A model generated the notes under the pieces. It was not told where the DNA came from. It searched no databases and saw only the letters and a program-made list of their open reading frames with translations. Shown here in pieces: positions 6,501 to 14,089 of a stretch of 14,394 nucleotides of DNA. Position numbers and translations under genes: made by a program. Position 1 is the stretch's first letter. Every line of letters begins with the position of its first letter. The DNA comes from UBA5734 sp964499985 (GTDB lineage Bacteria; Bacillota; Clostridia; Saccharofermentanales; UBA5734), in contig CAZCMX010000052.1 in the NCBI GenBank assembly GCA_964499985.1, positions 1 to 14,394 on the forward strand. Direction: 5' to 3'.

Positions 6501-8615
6501 CTAGGGCGTCTGGGCCTTGCTGCGCCGGTATTGCTCAATGGTCTGGCCGGTGCGCTTTTTGAACAGGGTATAGAAATAACGGGCATCATTGAACCCGGTG
6601 GCACTGGCGATTTCGCGGCCGGTCTGGCTGGTGGTTTCGAGCAATGCGCAAGCATGCCGGATGCGGGATTCAATGATATAGTCGTTGAGGGTCTGGCCAG
6701 TTTCCTGTTTGAAGAGCTGGCGCAAATAGCCATTGGAAAGGCCGATGGCTGAGGCGATCTGGTCGATTGACAAATTCGGGTCAGCCAGCTGCTGTTCGAC
6801 CAGGGCCTTGGCCTGGCTGGCCCAGGTCAGTGGGCTGGCGCCAGATGGCTGCCTGGCGGAGGCAAAATCCGCATAGGCTATAACCTGTGGTGCCAGGGTG
6901 GTCTGGTCGCTGGCCAGCAGCCGGGCCTGGTTGGCTGCAATGACGGCCTGGCGATGCGATACAGGGGCATCGGCCAGTTGTTCAACGGGAGCGCCCAGGC
7001 CGCAGACCAGGGCAGGTTGGCCGCTCGCCTGCCAGACCGGGAGCCATTGCTCGTACAGTTCGCGAAGGGTGGCCATAGTCTGCTCAGCCGTCAGTGGCAG
7101 CAGGGTATTGATCATCTCCTCATGTGTGACGACCATGACCTGGCCGAGCTGATCCTGTGCATTTTGGACGAGCAGGATGGTCTGGTCCAGGCTGAGGCCT
7201 TTTTCCTGGACGGGCATCAGGGTTATGGCCAGCCAGGCGGTGGCGGCAGGATTGGCCAGATCACCCATAACGGATGGGACAGGGTTTTTCATGGTCAGAC
7301 GTGTTTCAGTCGCGAGCCCCTGCAGCAGTGATAGCATAATCTGTTGTTGCTCGCGGATCGCAAAATTCTGGTAGGCCTCGTCCAGCATGGCAAATTCGTC
7401 GATGACGGTGGCGCGGGACCGGTCCGGCCGGGCAAGGCCAGTGGCTGGCCGGGCAGTGCCAGAACCAGGCCGCGCAGCGCCAGGCGGGGATGCGCCAGCA
7501 GCGCTCAGGGGTGCCGGAGCAATCCGGTCCAGCAAATTCTGCAAGGGCTTATAGAGCTGTCGCACCGATACCAGGCCGATCAGCAGGCTGAGCAGCATGG
7601 CGGCCAGGAAATAAAAGACAATCTGGCGGTTCAGCCGGTTGACCTCCGAATAAACACTGGTTAACGGCATGATGTCAATCAGGAAAAATTTCATCGAGCT
7701 GGCCTTCTGCCAGGTGACCAGGCTGCGGCCAGCCGCTGTCGCCGCGAGGAATGATCCGCCGGGAGCCTGGGCTTGGCTCAGGCGAGTGAAATGATCCGGT
7801 TGCTCGAAGAACGCATCCAGCTCTTGGCCGGACCAGCGGCTGCTCGTGTCCGAGACGATTTCACCACTGGGCGAGACAAGCAGGATGAATCCCGTGTCCG
7901 TCTGTTGCTGGATCAGCTGGCTGAAGGCGTCGCGGTCCACATTGACCAGGAGGACATCGTCAAATGGCCGGCTGGCCGGATTGGTGGACCGTCTGGCAAA
8001 AAAGAAGGTCAGATTGGCCACGGTGCGGTTGGCCAGGGCTGGCTGGCTGACCGATTCGGCATATCGAGTGGTGCGGGCGAAAAAAACATCCTTGTGGTAG
8101 TCATTGCTTTGGCTTGCCAGATCTTTTAGAAACGGGTCGGCCTGGGTATCCGGCTGGCTGGCCAAGTCGGTTGGAGCTGCATCACTGGACCAGACGCGGT
8201 CATAGCGGTAGCTGATCAGATGGGCAGACCGGACCAGCAGCAGCTGGTCTGCCGAAAAACGAAGCTTTTGCGTCAGTTCCTGGTCCAGTTCGGGTGCCAG
8301 AACAGTGCCACTGGCCTGCAGGACCGCCTGGATCGCGGGGTCCTTCTGCCAGAGCTGGTAATACTCGTTATACAGGTCGGTCAGCGTATAGTCGATATTG
8401 ATCGCAGTCTGGGCCAGCAGCTCGCGGTTGGCCGCATCCGTCTGGTCGATGAATTGGCCCGTGACGGTTCGCGACACCAGAAGCATCAGGAGCCCGGTCA
8501 GAATGACACTGATCAAAAGAAAGCTCAAGCTGAGGCGAAACAGCCAGCGGTTGCGCAAGAACCGGGCTTTGGGCCGGTTGGGCCTGCTGGCTCTGCTGCG
8601 GGCTTCAGTCTTCAT
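6501..8615 (-). CDS. Membrane-anchored AraC-family transcriptional regulator with extracytoplasmic sensor
   Basis: One-component sensor-regulator of 704 residues. TM1 is about 27-49 (LFRLSLSFLLISVILTGLLMLL), an extracytoplasmic region of about 280 residues follows (dCache-like by size and layout; not verified), and TM2 is about 331-352. Then comes an odd Pro/Ala/Gly/Arg-rich linker (about 366-402), a cytoplasmic region, and a C-terminal AraC double helix-turn-helix (about 600-700: LSIDQIASAIGLSNGYLRQLFKQETG and GREIASATGFNDARYFYTLFKKRTG). This layout is common in Paenibacillus and Clostridia, where such proteins often sense sugars or envelope signals. The ATG at 8615 overlaps the acylphosphatase stop by 11 bases (ATGAAGACTGA); a TTG four codons upstream is possible, but neither start has a clear Shine-Dalgarno, so translational coupling is likely. 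It is the last gene of the mltG cluster. DNA target unknown; the dyad at 6433-6459 is a candidate. Confidence 0.9.
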   Translation of the reverse strand: MKTEARSRASRPNRPKARFLRNRWLFRLSLSFLLISVILTGLLMLLVSRTVTGQFIDQTDAANRELLAQTAINIDYTLTDLYNEYYQLWQKDPAIQAVLQASGTVLAPELDQELTQKLRFSADQLLLVRSAHLISYRYDRVWSSDAAPTDLASQPDTQADPFLKDLASQSNDYHKDVFFARTTRYAESVSQPALANRTVANLTFFFARRSTNPASRPFDDVLLVNVDRDAFSQLIQQQTDTGFILLVSPSGEIVSDTSSRWSGQELDAFFEQPDHFTRLSQAQAPGGSFLAATAAGRSLVTWQKASSMKFFLIDIMPLTSVYSEVNRLNRQIVFYFLAAMLLSLLIGLVSVRQLYKPLQNLLDRIAPAPLSAAGASPPGAARPGSGTARPATGLARPDRSRATVIDEFAMLDEAYQNFAIREQQQIMLSLLQGLATETRLTMKNPVPSVMGDLANPAATAWLAITLMPVQEKGLSLDQTILLVQNAQDQLGQVMVVTHEEMINTLLPLTAEQTMATLRELYEQWLPVWQASGQPALVCGLGAPVEQLADAPVSHRQAVIAANQARLLASDQTTLAPQVIAYADFASARQPSGASPLTWASQAKALVEQQLADPNLSIDQIASAIGLSNGYLRQLFKQETGQTLNDYIIESRIRHACALLETTSQTGREIASATGFNDARYFYTLFKKRTGQTIEQYRRSKAQTP

Positions 8616-8889
8616 AACGGATATCAAAGGCGTGGGCTTTCGGGTCTGCCGGCAGTGGGAAATGGACCAGCTGGTCGATGCGGGAATACCCGTTGCCTCG
8701 CTCGATGCGAGCCTGGAAGTCCAGCAATGCCGCGGGCGAGCCCTGGACTTCGATCAGGACATCCCCATTGTCTAGATTTTCGACAAAGCCGGCCAAGCCC
8801 AGCTGCGCCGCCGTTTTCTTAACGAAATACCGGAAGCCGACCGCCTGGACGAGGCCACTGCAAATGATTTTCAGACGTTGGTCAGACAT
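8605..8889 (-). CDS. acyP: Acylphosphatase
   Basis: Small cytoplasmic enzyme (94 residues, normal length) hydrolysing acyl phosphates such as acetyl phosphate or 1,3-bisphosphoglycerate. The signature is SGLVQAVGFRYFV with catalytic R20, and LAGFVENLDNGDVLIEVQG with catalytic N38. The usual GxVQGVGFR has Ala in place of Gly at residue 16, a mild change. GGAGG lies seven bases or so before the ATG. Its stop overlaps the start of the AraC-type regulator gene, and it follows the EamA permease by 36 bases. Whether it has any functional tie to the regulator (for example through acyl-phosphate levels) is only speculation from position. Confidence 0.95.
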   Translation of the reverse strand: MSDQRLKIICSGLVQAVGFRYFVKKTAAQLGLAGFVENLDNGDVLIEVQGSPAALLDFQARIERGNGYSRIDQLVHFPLPADPKAHAFDIRYED

Positions 8890-8925
8890 GGCAATCGCCT
8901 CCGGAAGCAGATTTTACCGGCTCAG

Positions 8926-9876
8926 TCAAAGCTCGGGAGTCTGGTCAAAATCAGGGGTCTGATCGAGGTGCAGTCCAGGAACGGCCGGGCTTTGCTGCGT
9001 GGCACCGATCTCGGCCACCAGGATGGCGGCGAAAACGATCGCAGACCCCAGGATCATACGGGCACTTAAACGCTCGTGCAGGATCAGGGCGGACATCAGG
9101 GTGCCAAAAACCGATTCGGTAGACATCAGGATGGCCGCTCGGGTCTGGCTGGTCCATTGCTGGGCAACCGTCTGGAGCAGGAAGGCGATGCCCGTGGAAA
9201 GCAGGCCAAGATAGACGGCAGCCAGAATCGAGCCGGTCAGGCTGGCCGAGCCTTGGCCCTTGACCTGGCCGAGACCCAGCCACATCTCAAGGCCGACAGC
9301 AGCCAGGGACAGCAGGGCTGCCGTGCCAAGCTGGAGCAGGGTGAGTGCAATGGCATCACTGCCCCGGCGCACAAAATCACCGGTGAAATAGATGTGGAAG
9401 GCAAATCCGACCGCACAGGCCAGAGTCAAAAGGTCGCCCACATTGACAGTGCCATCCAGATTGAGGCTGATCAGACCGATACCGATGATCGCCAGCAGGG
9501 CACCGATGACACCGGAGCGTTCGACGCGATGGCTGCCACGGGCAAAAACAGCGGCAATGAACGGCACCAGAATGACATTGACCGCGGTCAGGAAGGCATT
9601 TTTCGAGGGCGTGGTAAAAACCAGGCCAACTGTCTGGGCCAGGAAAGACAGGTTGAGAATCACGCCAAGCAAAATGCCACGGCGCAAGGTGAGGCGGTCC
9701 AAGACCGGAAGGACTCGGCGGCCAAACAAGACCGCGATAAAAACGGCAGCAATGGAGAACCGGATGGCCATGACCTGGGTCGCCGTCAGGGCCCCCAGGG
9801 CCAGATCGGTAGCGACGAAGCCGCTGCCCCAGATCAGGGCAACCGTCAGGAGACTGATTTCACCTTTGTATTTCAA
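8926..9876 (-). CDS. EamA-family (drug/metabolite transporter) permease
   Basis: Integral membrane protein of 316 residues with about ten hydrophobic segments arranged as two EamA repeats. The first opens with LLTVALIWGSGFVATDLALG and contains AIRFSIAAVF. The second contains YLGLLSTGIAFLLQTVAQQW followed by AAILMSTESVFGTLMSALILHERLSARMILGSAIVFAAILVAEI, a classic family ending. Such permeases export amino acids, nucleosides or other metabolites; substrate unknown. The start is a TTG at 9876, chosen because the conserved N-terminus begins directly after it; GGAAAG lies about 7 bases upstream. The hydrophilic C-terminal tail ends in a small duplication (DQTPDFDQTPEL). It lies between mltG (78 bases) and acyP (36 bases) in one direction. 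Confidence 0.92.
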   Translation of the reverse strand: MKYKGEISLLTVALIWGSGFVATDLALGALTATQVMAIRFSIAAVFIAVLFGRRVLPVLDRLTLRRGILLGVILNLSFLAQTVGLVFTTPSKNAFLTAVNVILVPFIAAVFARGSHRVERSGVIGALLAIIGIGLISLNLDGTVNVGDLLTLACAVGFAFHIYFTGDFVRRGSDAIALTLLQLGTAALLSLAAVGLEMWLGLGQVKGQGSASLTGSILAAVYLGLLSTGIAFLLQTVAQQWTSQTRAAILMSTESVFGTLMSALILHERLSARMILGSAIVFAAILVAEIGATQQSPAVPGLHLDQTPDFDQTPEL

Positions 9877-9954
9877 TGGTATGCTTTCCTTTGCTGGAAT
9901 AGGATGTCTTGGCGTGGGAGCGGATGCGCAGATCGCCCGGATCGGGGGCCAGGG

Positions 9955-11178
9955 TCAGGCCAGACCGGCTTTTTTGAGATTTTCGAGGTGTTCTTCCCAG
10001 GTGCTGGCATAATAATAATTGCCAGCGGCATCCGTCACAAAAAAGTGGTAGGACGTATTGGCCGGATTGAGCGCGGCTTCGATCGCCAGACGCCCGGGAT
10101 TGGTGATCGGGCCAGCCGGCAAGGCGGGACATTTGTAAGTATTGTAATAACTGTTATAGGCATTGATATCCGCCGTGCTGGTTGACTGGACCAGGGGCTT
10201 GATGTACCACTCGATATAGTGGATGGTTTTGTCGAGTTCCAGGCGCTGGCCGCTGGCGAGCCGGTTATGCAGGACAGAGGAGACATTGGCCCGGGTATCG
10301 CCGGTGAAGGCTTCTTCCTCAATCAGGGAGGCCAGGGTGACCACCTGATCCATGGTCATGCCAGGGTATGGCTGGTAAGCGCTGAGCACGGCCTTGGTCT
10401 GGCTGAGCATTTTCGCAAAGATATTGGCCGGTTTTTCGCCGATATGGAATTCATAGGTATCCGGAAACAGGTAGCCCTCCAGGGCATAGCGGCGATTGGG
10501 CGCTTTTTTGGAGGCTTCTGTGAAGTCATAGCTGGGATAGTCCCCCTTGAGGGCGGCCGAAAACGTGTGGTAGAACGTCTGGACACCTTTTTTCTCGAGG
10601 ACCTTGCAGATTTCGACCAGAGTATAGCCTTCCGGAATGGTGACCTTGACGGTGCGGACCGGGCTATAGGCAATCGGCTCGGGGGCCGGGCTGTACCAGA
10701 GGATGGTGCCCTGATCTGTCAGGGTCCAATTGGTGATCGCCAAGGGGCCGGAGGCATCGACAGGCGTGGCTGAAGCCGCGGTCGTGGCGGCGGTGGTCGG
10801 CGCGGGCATCGTCGCGGCCGGGGTTGGCACCATTGTGGTCTCCGCCGGAGTCTTTGCCGGGGAGGTGGTCGTCACAGGCGCGTCATCAGTGGACTGGGCA
10901 GGCTGTTCCGGGCCGGCAGCTGGCTCGGTTGCCGCAGGCACTGGCGCTGTAGTGTCGGCTGTATCCGCCCCGTCCGTGCCAGCCGTTGCAGGTGCTTCAC
11001 CCGAGGCAGTCGCAGCCGTGGCCGCATCACCGCTGAAAGCCGGTCCGGCGCTGGTCTGCGCTGACTGGTCGAGGGCGCAGGCTGCCAGACCAACGGCCAA
11101 TGTGACAGCCATTGCCAGGACAATCAAAATGATCAAGGTCGCCATGCGGCCAGATTTTGCAAAATAACGTTCGAACAT
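9955..11178 (-). CDS. mltG: Endolytic murein transglycosylase MltG-like protein with lipobox and long low-complexity linker
   Basis: MltG (YceG) cleaves nascent glycan strands at the outer face of the membrane and is thought to set their length. In this 407-residue protein a hydrophobic segment (13-33) ends in LAAC with C34, which fits a lipoprotein signal as well as a membrane anchor. Residues 35-145 are an Ala/Thr/Pro/Ser/Asp-rich linker with almost no other content. The YceG domain runs from about 172: VKVTIPEGYTLVEICKVL, LEGYLFPDTYEF (233-244), ASLIEEEA with likely catalytic E287, and YYNTYKCPALPAGPITNPGRLAIEAALNP. The stretch usually reading LQTDPTVIYG is LELDKTIHYIEW here, a divergent loop next to the active site. 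ATG start with AAGGA nine bases upstream, plus an extended -10 promoter. First gene of the cluster running to the AraC-type regulator. Confidence 0.92.
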   Translation of the reverse strand: MFERYFAKSGRMATLIILIVLAMAVTLAVGLAACALDQSAQTSAGPAFSGDAATAATASGEAPATAGTDGADTADTTAPVPAATEPAAGPEQPAQSTDDAPVTTTSPAKTPAETTMVPTPAATMPAPTTAATTAASATPVDASGPLAITNWTLTDQGTILWYSPAPEPIAYSPVRTVKVTIPEGYTLVEICKVLEKKGVQTFYHTFSAALKGDYPSYDFTEASKKAPNRRYALEGYLFPDTYEFHIGEKPANIFAKMLSQTKAVLSAYQPYPGMTMDQVVTLASLIEEEAFTGDTRANVSSVLHNRLASGQRLELDKTIHYIEWYIKPLVQSTSTADINAYNSYYNTYKCPALPAGPITNPGRLAIEAALNPANTSYHFFVTDAAGNYYYASTWEEHLENLKKAGLA

Positions 11179-11238
11179 GCGTGTGATTCCTTACCAGATC
11201 GAGATGGGTGAGATGCCTTGCCAAATGGAGATTCGATT

Positions 11239-11247
11239 ATTGTATCA
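11239..11247 (-). promoter_or_regulatory. Extended -10 promoter for the mltG cluster
   Basis: Minus-strand TGATACAAT: TACAAT (5 of 6) with TG one base upstream. No good -35 is seen; that position falls in the end of nrdG. The start would be near 11232, about 54 bases before the mltG ATG. No terminator is visible after nrdG, so read-through from nrdDG is possible as well. Confidence 0.5.
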
Positions 11248-11265
11248 CATCTCCTGGCTGCAGTC

Positions 11266-11787
11266 TCATGCCTCGATCTGCATTCGCCGGCCCAGTTGGC
11301 GCTGGATGGCCTGGCGGTCGAGGACCCGCTGGTTGCGGCTGCCACGGTTGCCGAGCGTCAGGTCGCGTTCGGCGCGGATGAAGGGGCCGTCGATCAAAAG
11401 GTCGACCTGGTCGAGCAGATCCCGGACTGATGGATCCGTCCCGGCCATCGTCACCAGCTCTTCCAGCGTATAGCCCGAATAAGCCACAACATCCAGCCCG
11501 GCCGCATGAACGGCACGGGCAATGTCTGCGAGCGGCGCCGGCTGGCAAAAGGGCTCGCCACCGGAAAAGGTGACGCCCGAAAGCAGCGGATTGGCCAGGA
11601 TCTCGGCGACGATGGTCTGGGGATCGATGAGCCGGCCAGCCGCGAAATCATGGGTCTGCGGATTGTGACAGCCCGGACAGCCATGCGGGCAACCCTGGGT
11701 GAAGATCACGGTGCGGATCCCGGGTCCGTCGACGATCGATTCAGCAACACTCGAATGAATGCGCAGGGGCGATATGGTGTTTGACAC
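11266..11787 (-). CDS. nrdG: Anaerobic ribonucleoside-triphosphate reductase activating protein NrdG
   Basis: Radical SAM activase of 173 residues that uses S-adenosylmethionine and a [4Fe-4S] cluster to generate the glycyl radical on NrdD. The motif is TQGCPHGCPGCHNPQTHDF with the CxxxCxxC triad, preceded by the family's SIVDGPGIRTVIF and followed by SGVTFSGGEPF (GGEP, SAM binding) and YSGYTLEEL. The frame is open further upstream inside nrdD, but the start is set at the GTG (11787): GGAGG lies nine bases before it, and SNTISPLRIHSSVAES then leads directly into the conserved domain. The gene overlaps the end of nrdD by 47 bases, so the two are translationally linked. Confidence 0.94.
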   Translation of the reverse strand: MSNTISPLRIHSSVAESIVDGPGIRTVIFTQGCPHGCPGCHNPQTHDFAAGRLIDPQTIVAEILANPLLSGVTFSGGEPFCQPAPLADIARAVHAAGLDVVAYSGYTLEELVTMAGTDPSVRDLLDQVDLLIDGPFIRAERDLTLGNRGSRNQRVLDRQAIQRQLGRRMQIEA

Positions 11788-13969
11788 GGTCCCTTTCCTC
11801 CGCCTGCTTGGCATTGTTGAAACGGTCGGTGGTGCCGACCAGGTAGCCGGTGATGCGACGGATCCGCTCAAAGCGGCTGCCGGTGTCTTCCGTCCGGCCG
11901 CAGCGGGGGCACTCGGATTCGATGATGCCGGTATAACCACAAGCCGGGTCACGGTCGACCGGATGGTTGACTGAGCCGTAGCCAATCCCCTGCTCTTTCA
12001 TATAGCGGATCACCGACTCGAAAGCCTTGAGGTTTTTCGAGAGATCGCCATCCATTTCGACATAGCTGATATGGCCGGCATTGGTCAGGGCATGGTAAGG
12101 CGCCTCGAGGGCGATCTTGCGGAACGCGGTGATCGGATGGTAGACCGGCACATGGAAGGAATTGGTATAGTAGTCGCGGTCGGTGATGCCCGGGATGGTG
12201 CCGAATTGCTTGCGGTCGATCCGGACAAAGCGGCCGGACAGGCCCTCAGCCGGGGTGGCGATCAGGGTGAAGTTGAGCCCGGTGCGGGCGGACTGATCAT
12301 CAGTCCGCTTCCTCAGGTGGGAGACGATCCGAAGGCCCAGAGCCTGGCTTTCGACACTTTCGGCATGGTGCTCACCCGTCAGGGCCACCAGGGTTTCAGC
12401 CAGGCCGATGAAGCCGAGGCTGAGGGTGCCATGCTTGAGGACCTCTCCAATCGGGTCGTCCCAGCGGAGCTTTTCGGAATCGATCCAGACCCCCTGGCCC
12501 ATCAGGAAGGGGTAATTGTAGCATTTCTTGCGGCTCTGGATCTGCAAACGGTGCTCGAGCTGGCGGAACACCAGGTCGATGCGGTCATCGAGCAGGGCAA
12601 AGAAGGTCTCGACATTGCGGTTGGCCAGCAGCCCGAGGCGCGGCAGGTTGATCGAGGTGAAGCTGAGATTGCCGCGGCCGCTGGTGATTTCGCGCGAGCG
12701 GTCATGGACATTGCCGATCACCCGGGTGCGGCAGCCCATATAGGCAACCTCGGTATTGCAGTCGCCGGCCCTGTAGTACTGGAGATTGAACGGAGCATCG
12801 AGGAAGCTGAAATTGGGGAACAGGCGCTTGGCCGAGGTCTCGAGGGCCAGCTGGAACAGGTCATAGTTCGGATCGTCGGGATTATAATTGACGCCTTCCT
12901 TGACCTTGAAGATCTGGACCGGGAAAATCGGTGTTTCGCCATTGCCCAGACCAGCCAGGGTCGCTTTGAGAAGATTGGCCGTGACCATCCGACCCTCGCG
13001 CGAGGTATCGGTGCCATAGTTGAGCGAGCTGAACGGCACCTGGGCGCCGGCGCGGGAATTCATTGTATTGAGGTTGTGGATCAGGGCCTCCATGGCCTGG
13101 TAAGTCTGGCGATCGGTCCGCTGCCAGGCGGTTTTTTCGGCAAATTCGCGGGCCCGGGCATCATCGGCGTCACAACCGGCAGCTTCGCAGAAAAGGGCCA
13201 GGGCCGTTTCATATTCCTTGGCAAAAGTCTTCGCCACACCGGGCGCCATATAATAGTCGAAATTGGGCACGGACTGGCCGCCATGCATCTCATTCTGGTT
13301 GGCCTGGATCGCGATGCAGGCCAGGGCCGAATAGCTCTGGATGCTGTTCGGCTGGCGCAGATAACCATGCCCGGTCGAAAAGCCGTCCTTGAACAGCTTT
13401 TCGAGATTGATCTGGCAGCAGGTCTCGGTCAGCATGTAGAAATCCTTGTCATGGATATGGATGTCGCCATGGATGTGGGCGCCGGCCATGTCCTTGGGCA
13501 GGATATAATTGTTGACGAAATAATTCGACCCTTCAGAGCCATACTTGAGCATGGTCCCCATCGAGGTATTGGCATCGATATTGGCATTTTCACGTTTGAG
13601 ATCGGCGTCACGGGCATCGCTGAAGGTCAGCTCCTGGTAGATCGCCATCAGGTCTTCCTTGCTCTGGCGGATCTTGGCATGCTCGGCCCGGTACAGGACA
13701 TAGGCCTTGGCGACCTTGAAATAGCCAAAATCGACCAGGGTTTCCTCGACCAGGTCCTGGATGGCTTCAACGGTCGGCGTGGCGCCGGCAGGGATTCTGG
13801 CCAGCACCCGGCGGGTGATGGTCGACAGGTCGCCAGCCGGGATCGCCTGGTCGACCGTGGCCTCGCTCGCTTTGCGGATGGCCTCGAGGATTTTCAGCGC
13901 GTCAAAGGCTGCAAGAGAGCCGTCGCGTTTCTGGATCTGGGTCAGGACCGGGGCAGCGTTGACAGGCAT
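11741..13969 (-). CDS. nrdD: Anaerobic (class III) ribonucleoside-triphosphate reductase NrdD
   Basis: Oxygen-sensitive glycyl radical enzyme that makes deoxyribonucleoside triphosphates without B12 or oxygen. It has 742 residues, normal length. An ATP-cone lies at about 8-98 (IQKRDGSLAAFDALKILEAI). C184/C185 (TETCCQINLEKLF) and C413 (YMGCRTRV) fit the active-site cysteines. The glycyl radical site is G708 in RITGYLVGTTDRFN. The C-terminal zinc finger shows C677, C687 and C690 (ACGYTG, CPRCG); the position normally holding the first cysteine is D674 (RDPAC), so one ligand differs from the E. coli-type finger. The ATG has GGAGG seven bases upstream, inside a hairpin. Expression is probably controlled by NrdR boxes and a B12 riboswitch in the leader. 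A 703-codon frame on the opposite strand is a shadow. Confidence 0.97.
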   Translation of the reverse strand: MPVNAAPVLTQIQKRDGSLAAFDALKILEAIRKASEATVDQAIPAGDLSTITRRVLARIPAGATPTVEAIQDLVEETLVDFGYFKVAKAYVLYRAEHAKIRQSKEDLMAIYQELTFSDARDADLKRENANIDANTSMGTMLKYGSEGSNYFVNNYILPKDMAGAHIHGDIHIHDKDFYMLTETCCQINLEKLFKDGFSTGHGYLRQPNSIQSYSALACIAIQANQNEMHGGQSVPNFDYYMAPGVAKTFAKEYETALALFCEAAGCDADDARAREFAEKTAWQRTDRQTYQAMEALIHNLNTMNSRAGAQVPFSSLNYGTDTSREGRMVTANLLKATLAGLGNGETPIFPVQIFKVKEGVNYNPDDPNYDLFQLALETSAKRLFPNFSFLDAPFNLQYYRAGDCNTEVAYMGCRTRVIGNVHDRSREITSGRGNLSFTSINLPRLGLLANRNVETFFALLDDRIDLVFRQLEHRLQIQSRKKCYNYPFLMGQGVWIDSEKLRWDDPIGEVLKHGTLSLGFIGLAETLVALTGEHHAESVESQALGLRIVSHLRKRTDDQSARTGLNFTLIATPAEGLSGRFVRIDRKQFGTIPGITDRDYYTNSFHVPVYHPITAFRKIALEAPYHALTNAGHISYVEMDGDLSKNLKAFESVIRYMKEQGIGYGSVNHPVDRDPACGYTGIIESECPRCGRTEDTGSRFERIRRITGYLVGTTDRFNNAKQAEERDRVKHHIAPAHSFECC

Positions 13970-13976
13970 GAAAAAT

Positions 13977-14000
13977 CCTCCGCAAGTCTGCTCACGGAGG
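13977..14000 (-). promoter_or_regulatory. Ribosome-binding-site sequestering hairpin before nrdD
   Basis: In the transcript CCTCCG, 12 bases, CGGAGG: the second arm contains the GGAGG Shine-Dalgarno of nrdD. When formed, the stem hides the ribosome binding site. It follows the cobalamin aptamer by about 90 bases and fits an expression platform that works on translation initiation. Confidence 0.65.
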
Positions 14001-14008
14001 ATGGCGGG

Positions 14009-14048
14009 GCGAAGGAAAGCTCAATGCAGCCGGCCATTTTGCCTTCGC
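14009..14048 (-). other. Second leader hairpin between aptamer and ribosome binding site
   Basis: Seven-base arms GCGAAGG and CCTTCGC with a 26-base loop that holds a GGCCGGC segment. It lies between the B12 aptamer and the sequestering hairpin and could be part of the switching structure. There is no T-run, so it is not an intrinsic terminator. Confidence 0.4.
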
Positions 14049-14089
14049 ATCTGATTTCGCCTGCTGCCATGCACCGTGGCGCGAATGTC

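Noticed and set aside
9076..10185. 369-codon plus-strand open frame opposite the EamA permease and mltG end
   Set aside because: It is hydrophilic, Gln/Asp/Gly-rich, without domains, and spans two well-recognised minus-strand genes; a shadow frame.
11788..11985. In-frame upstream extension of nrdG inside nrdD
   Set aside because: The extension is Ser/Ala/Pro-rich out-of-frame nrdD sequence; a GTG with GGAGG at 11787 gives the normal NrdG length.
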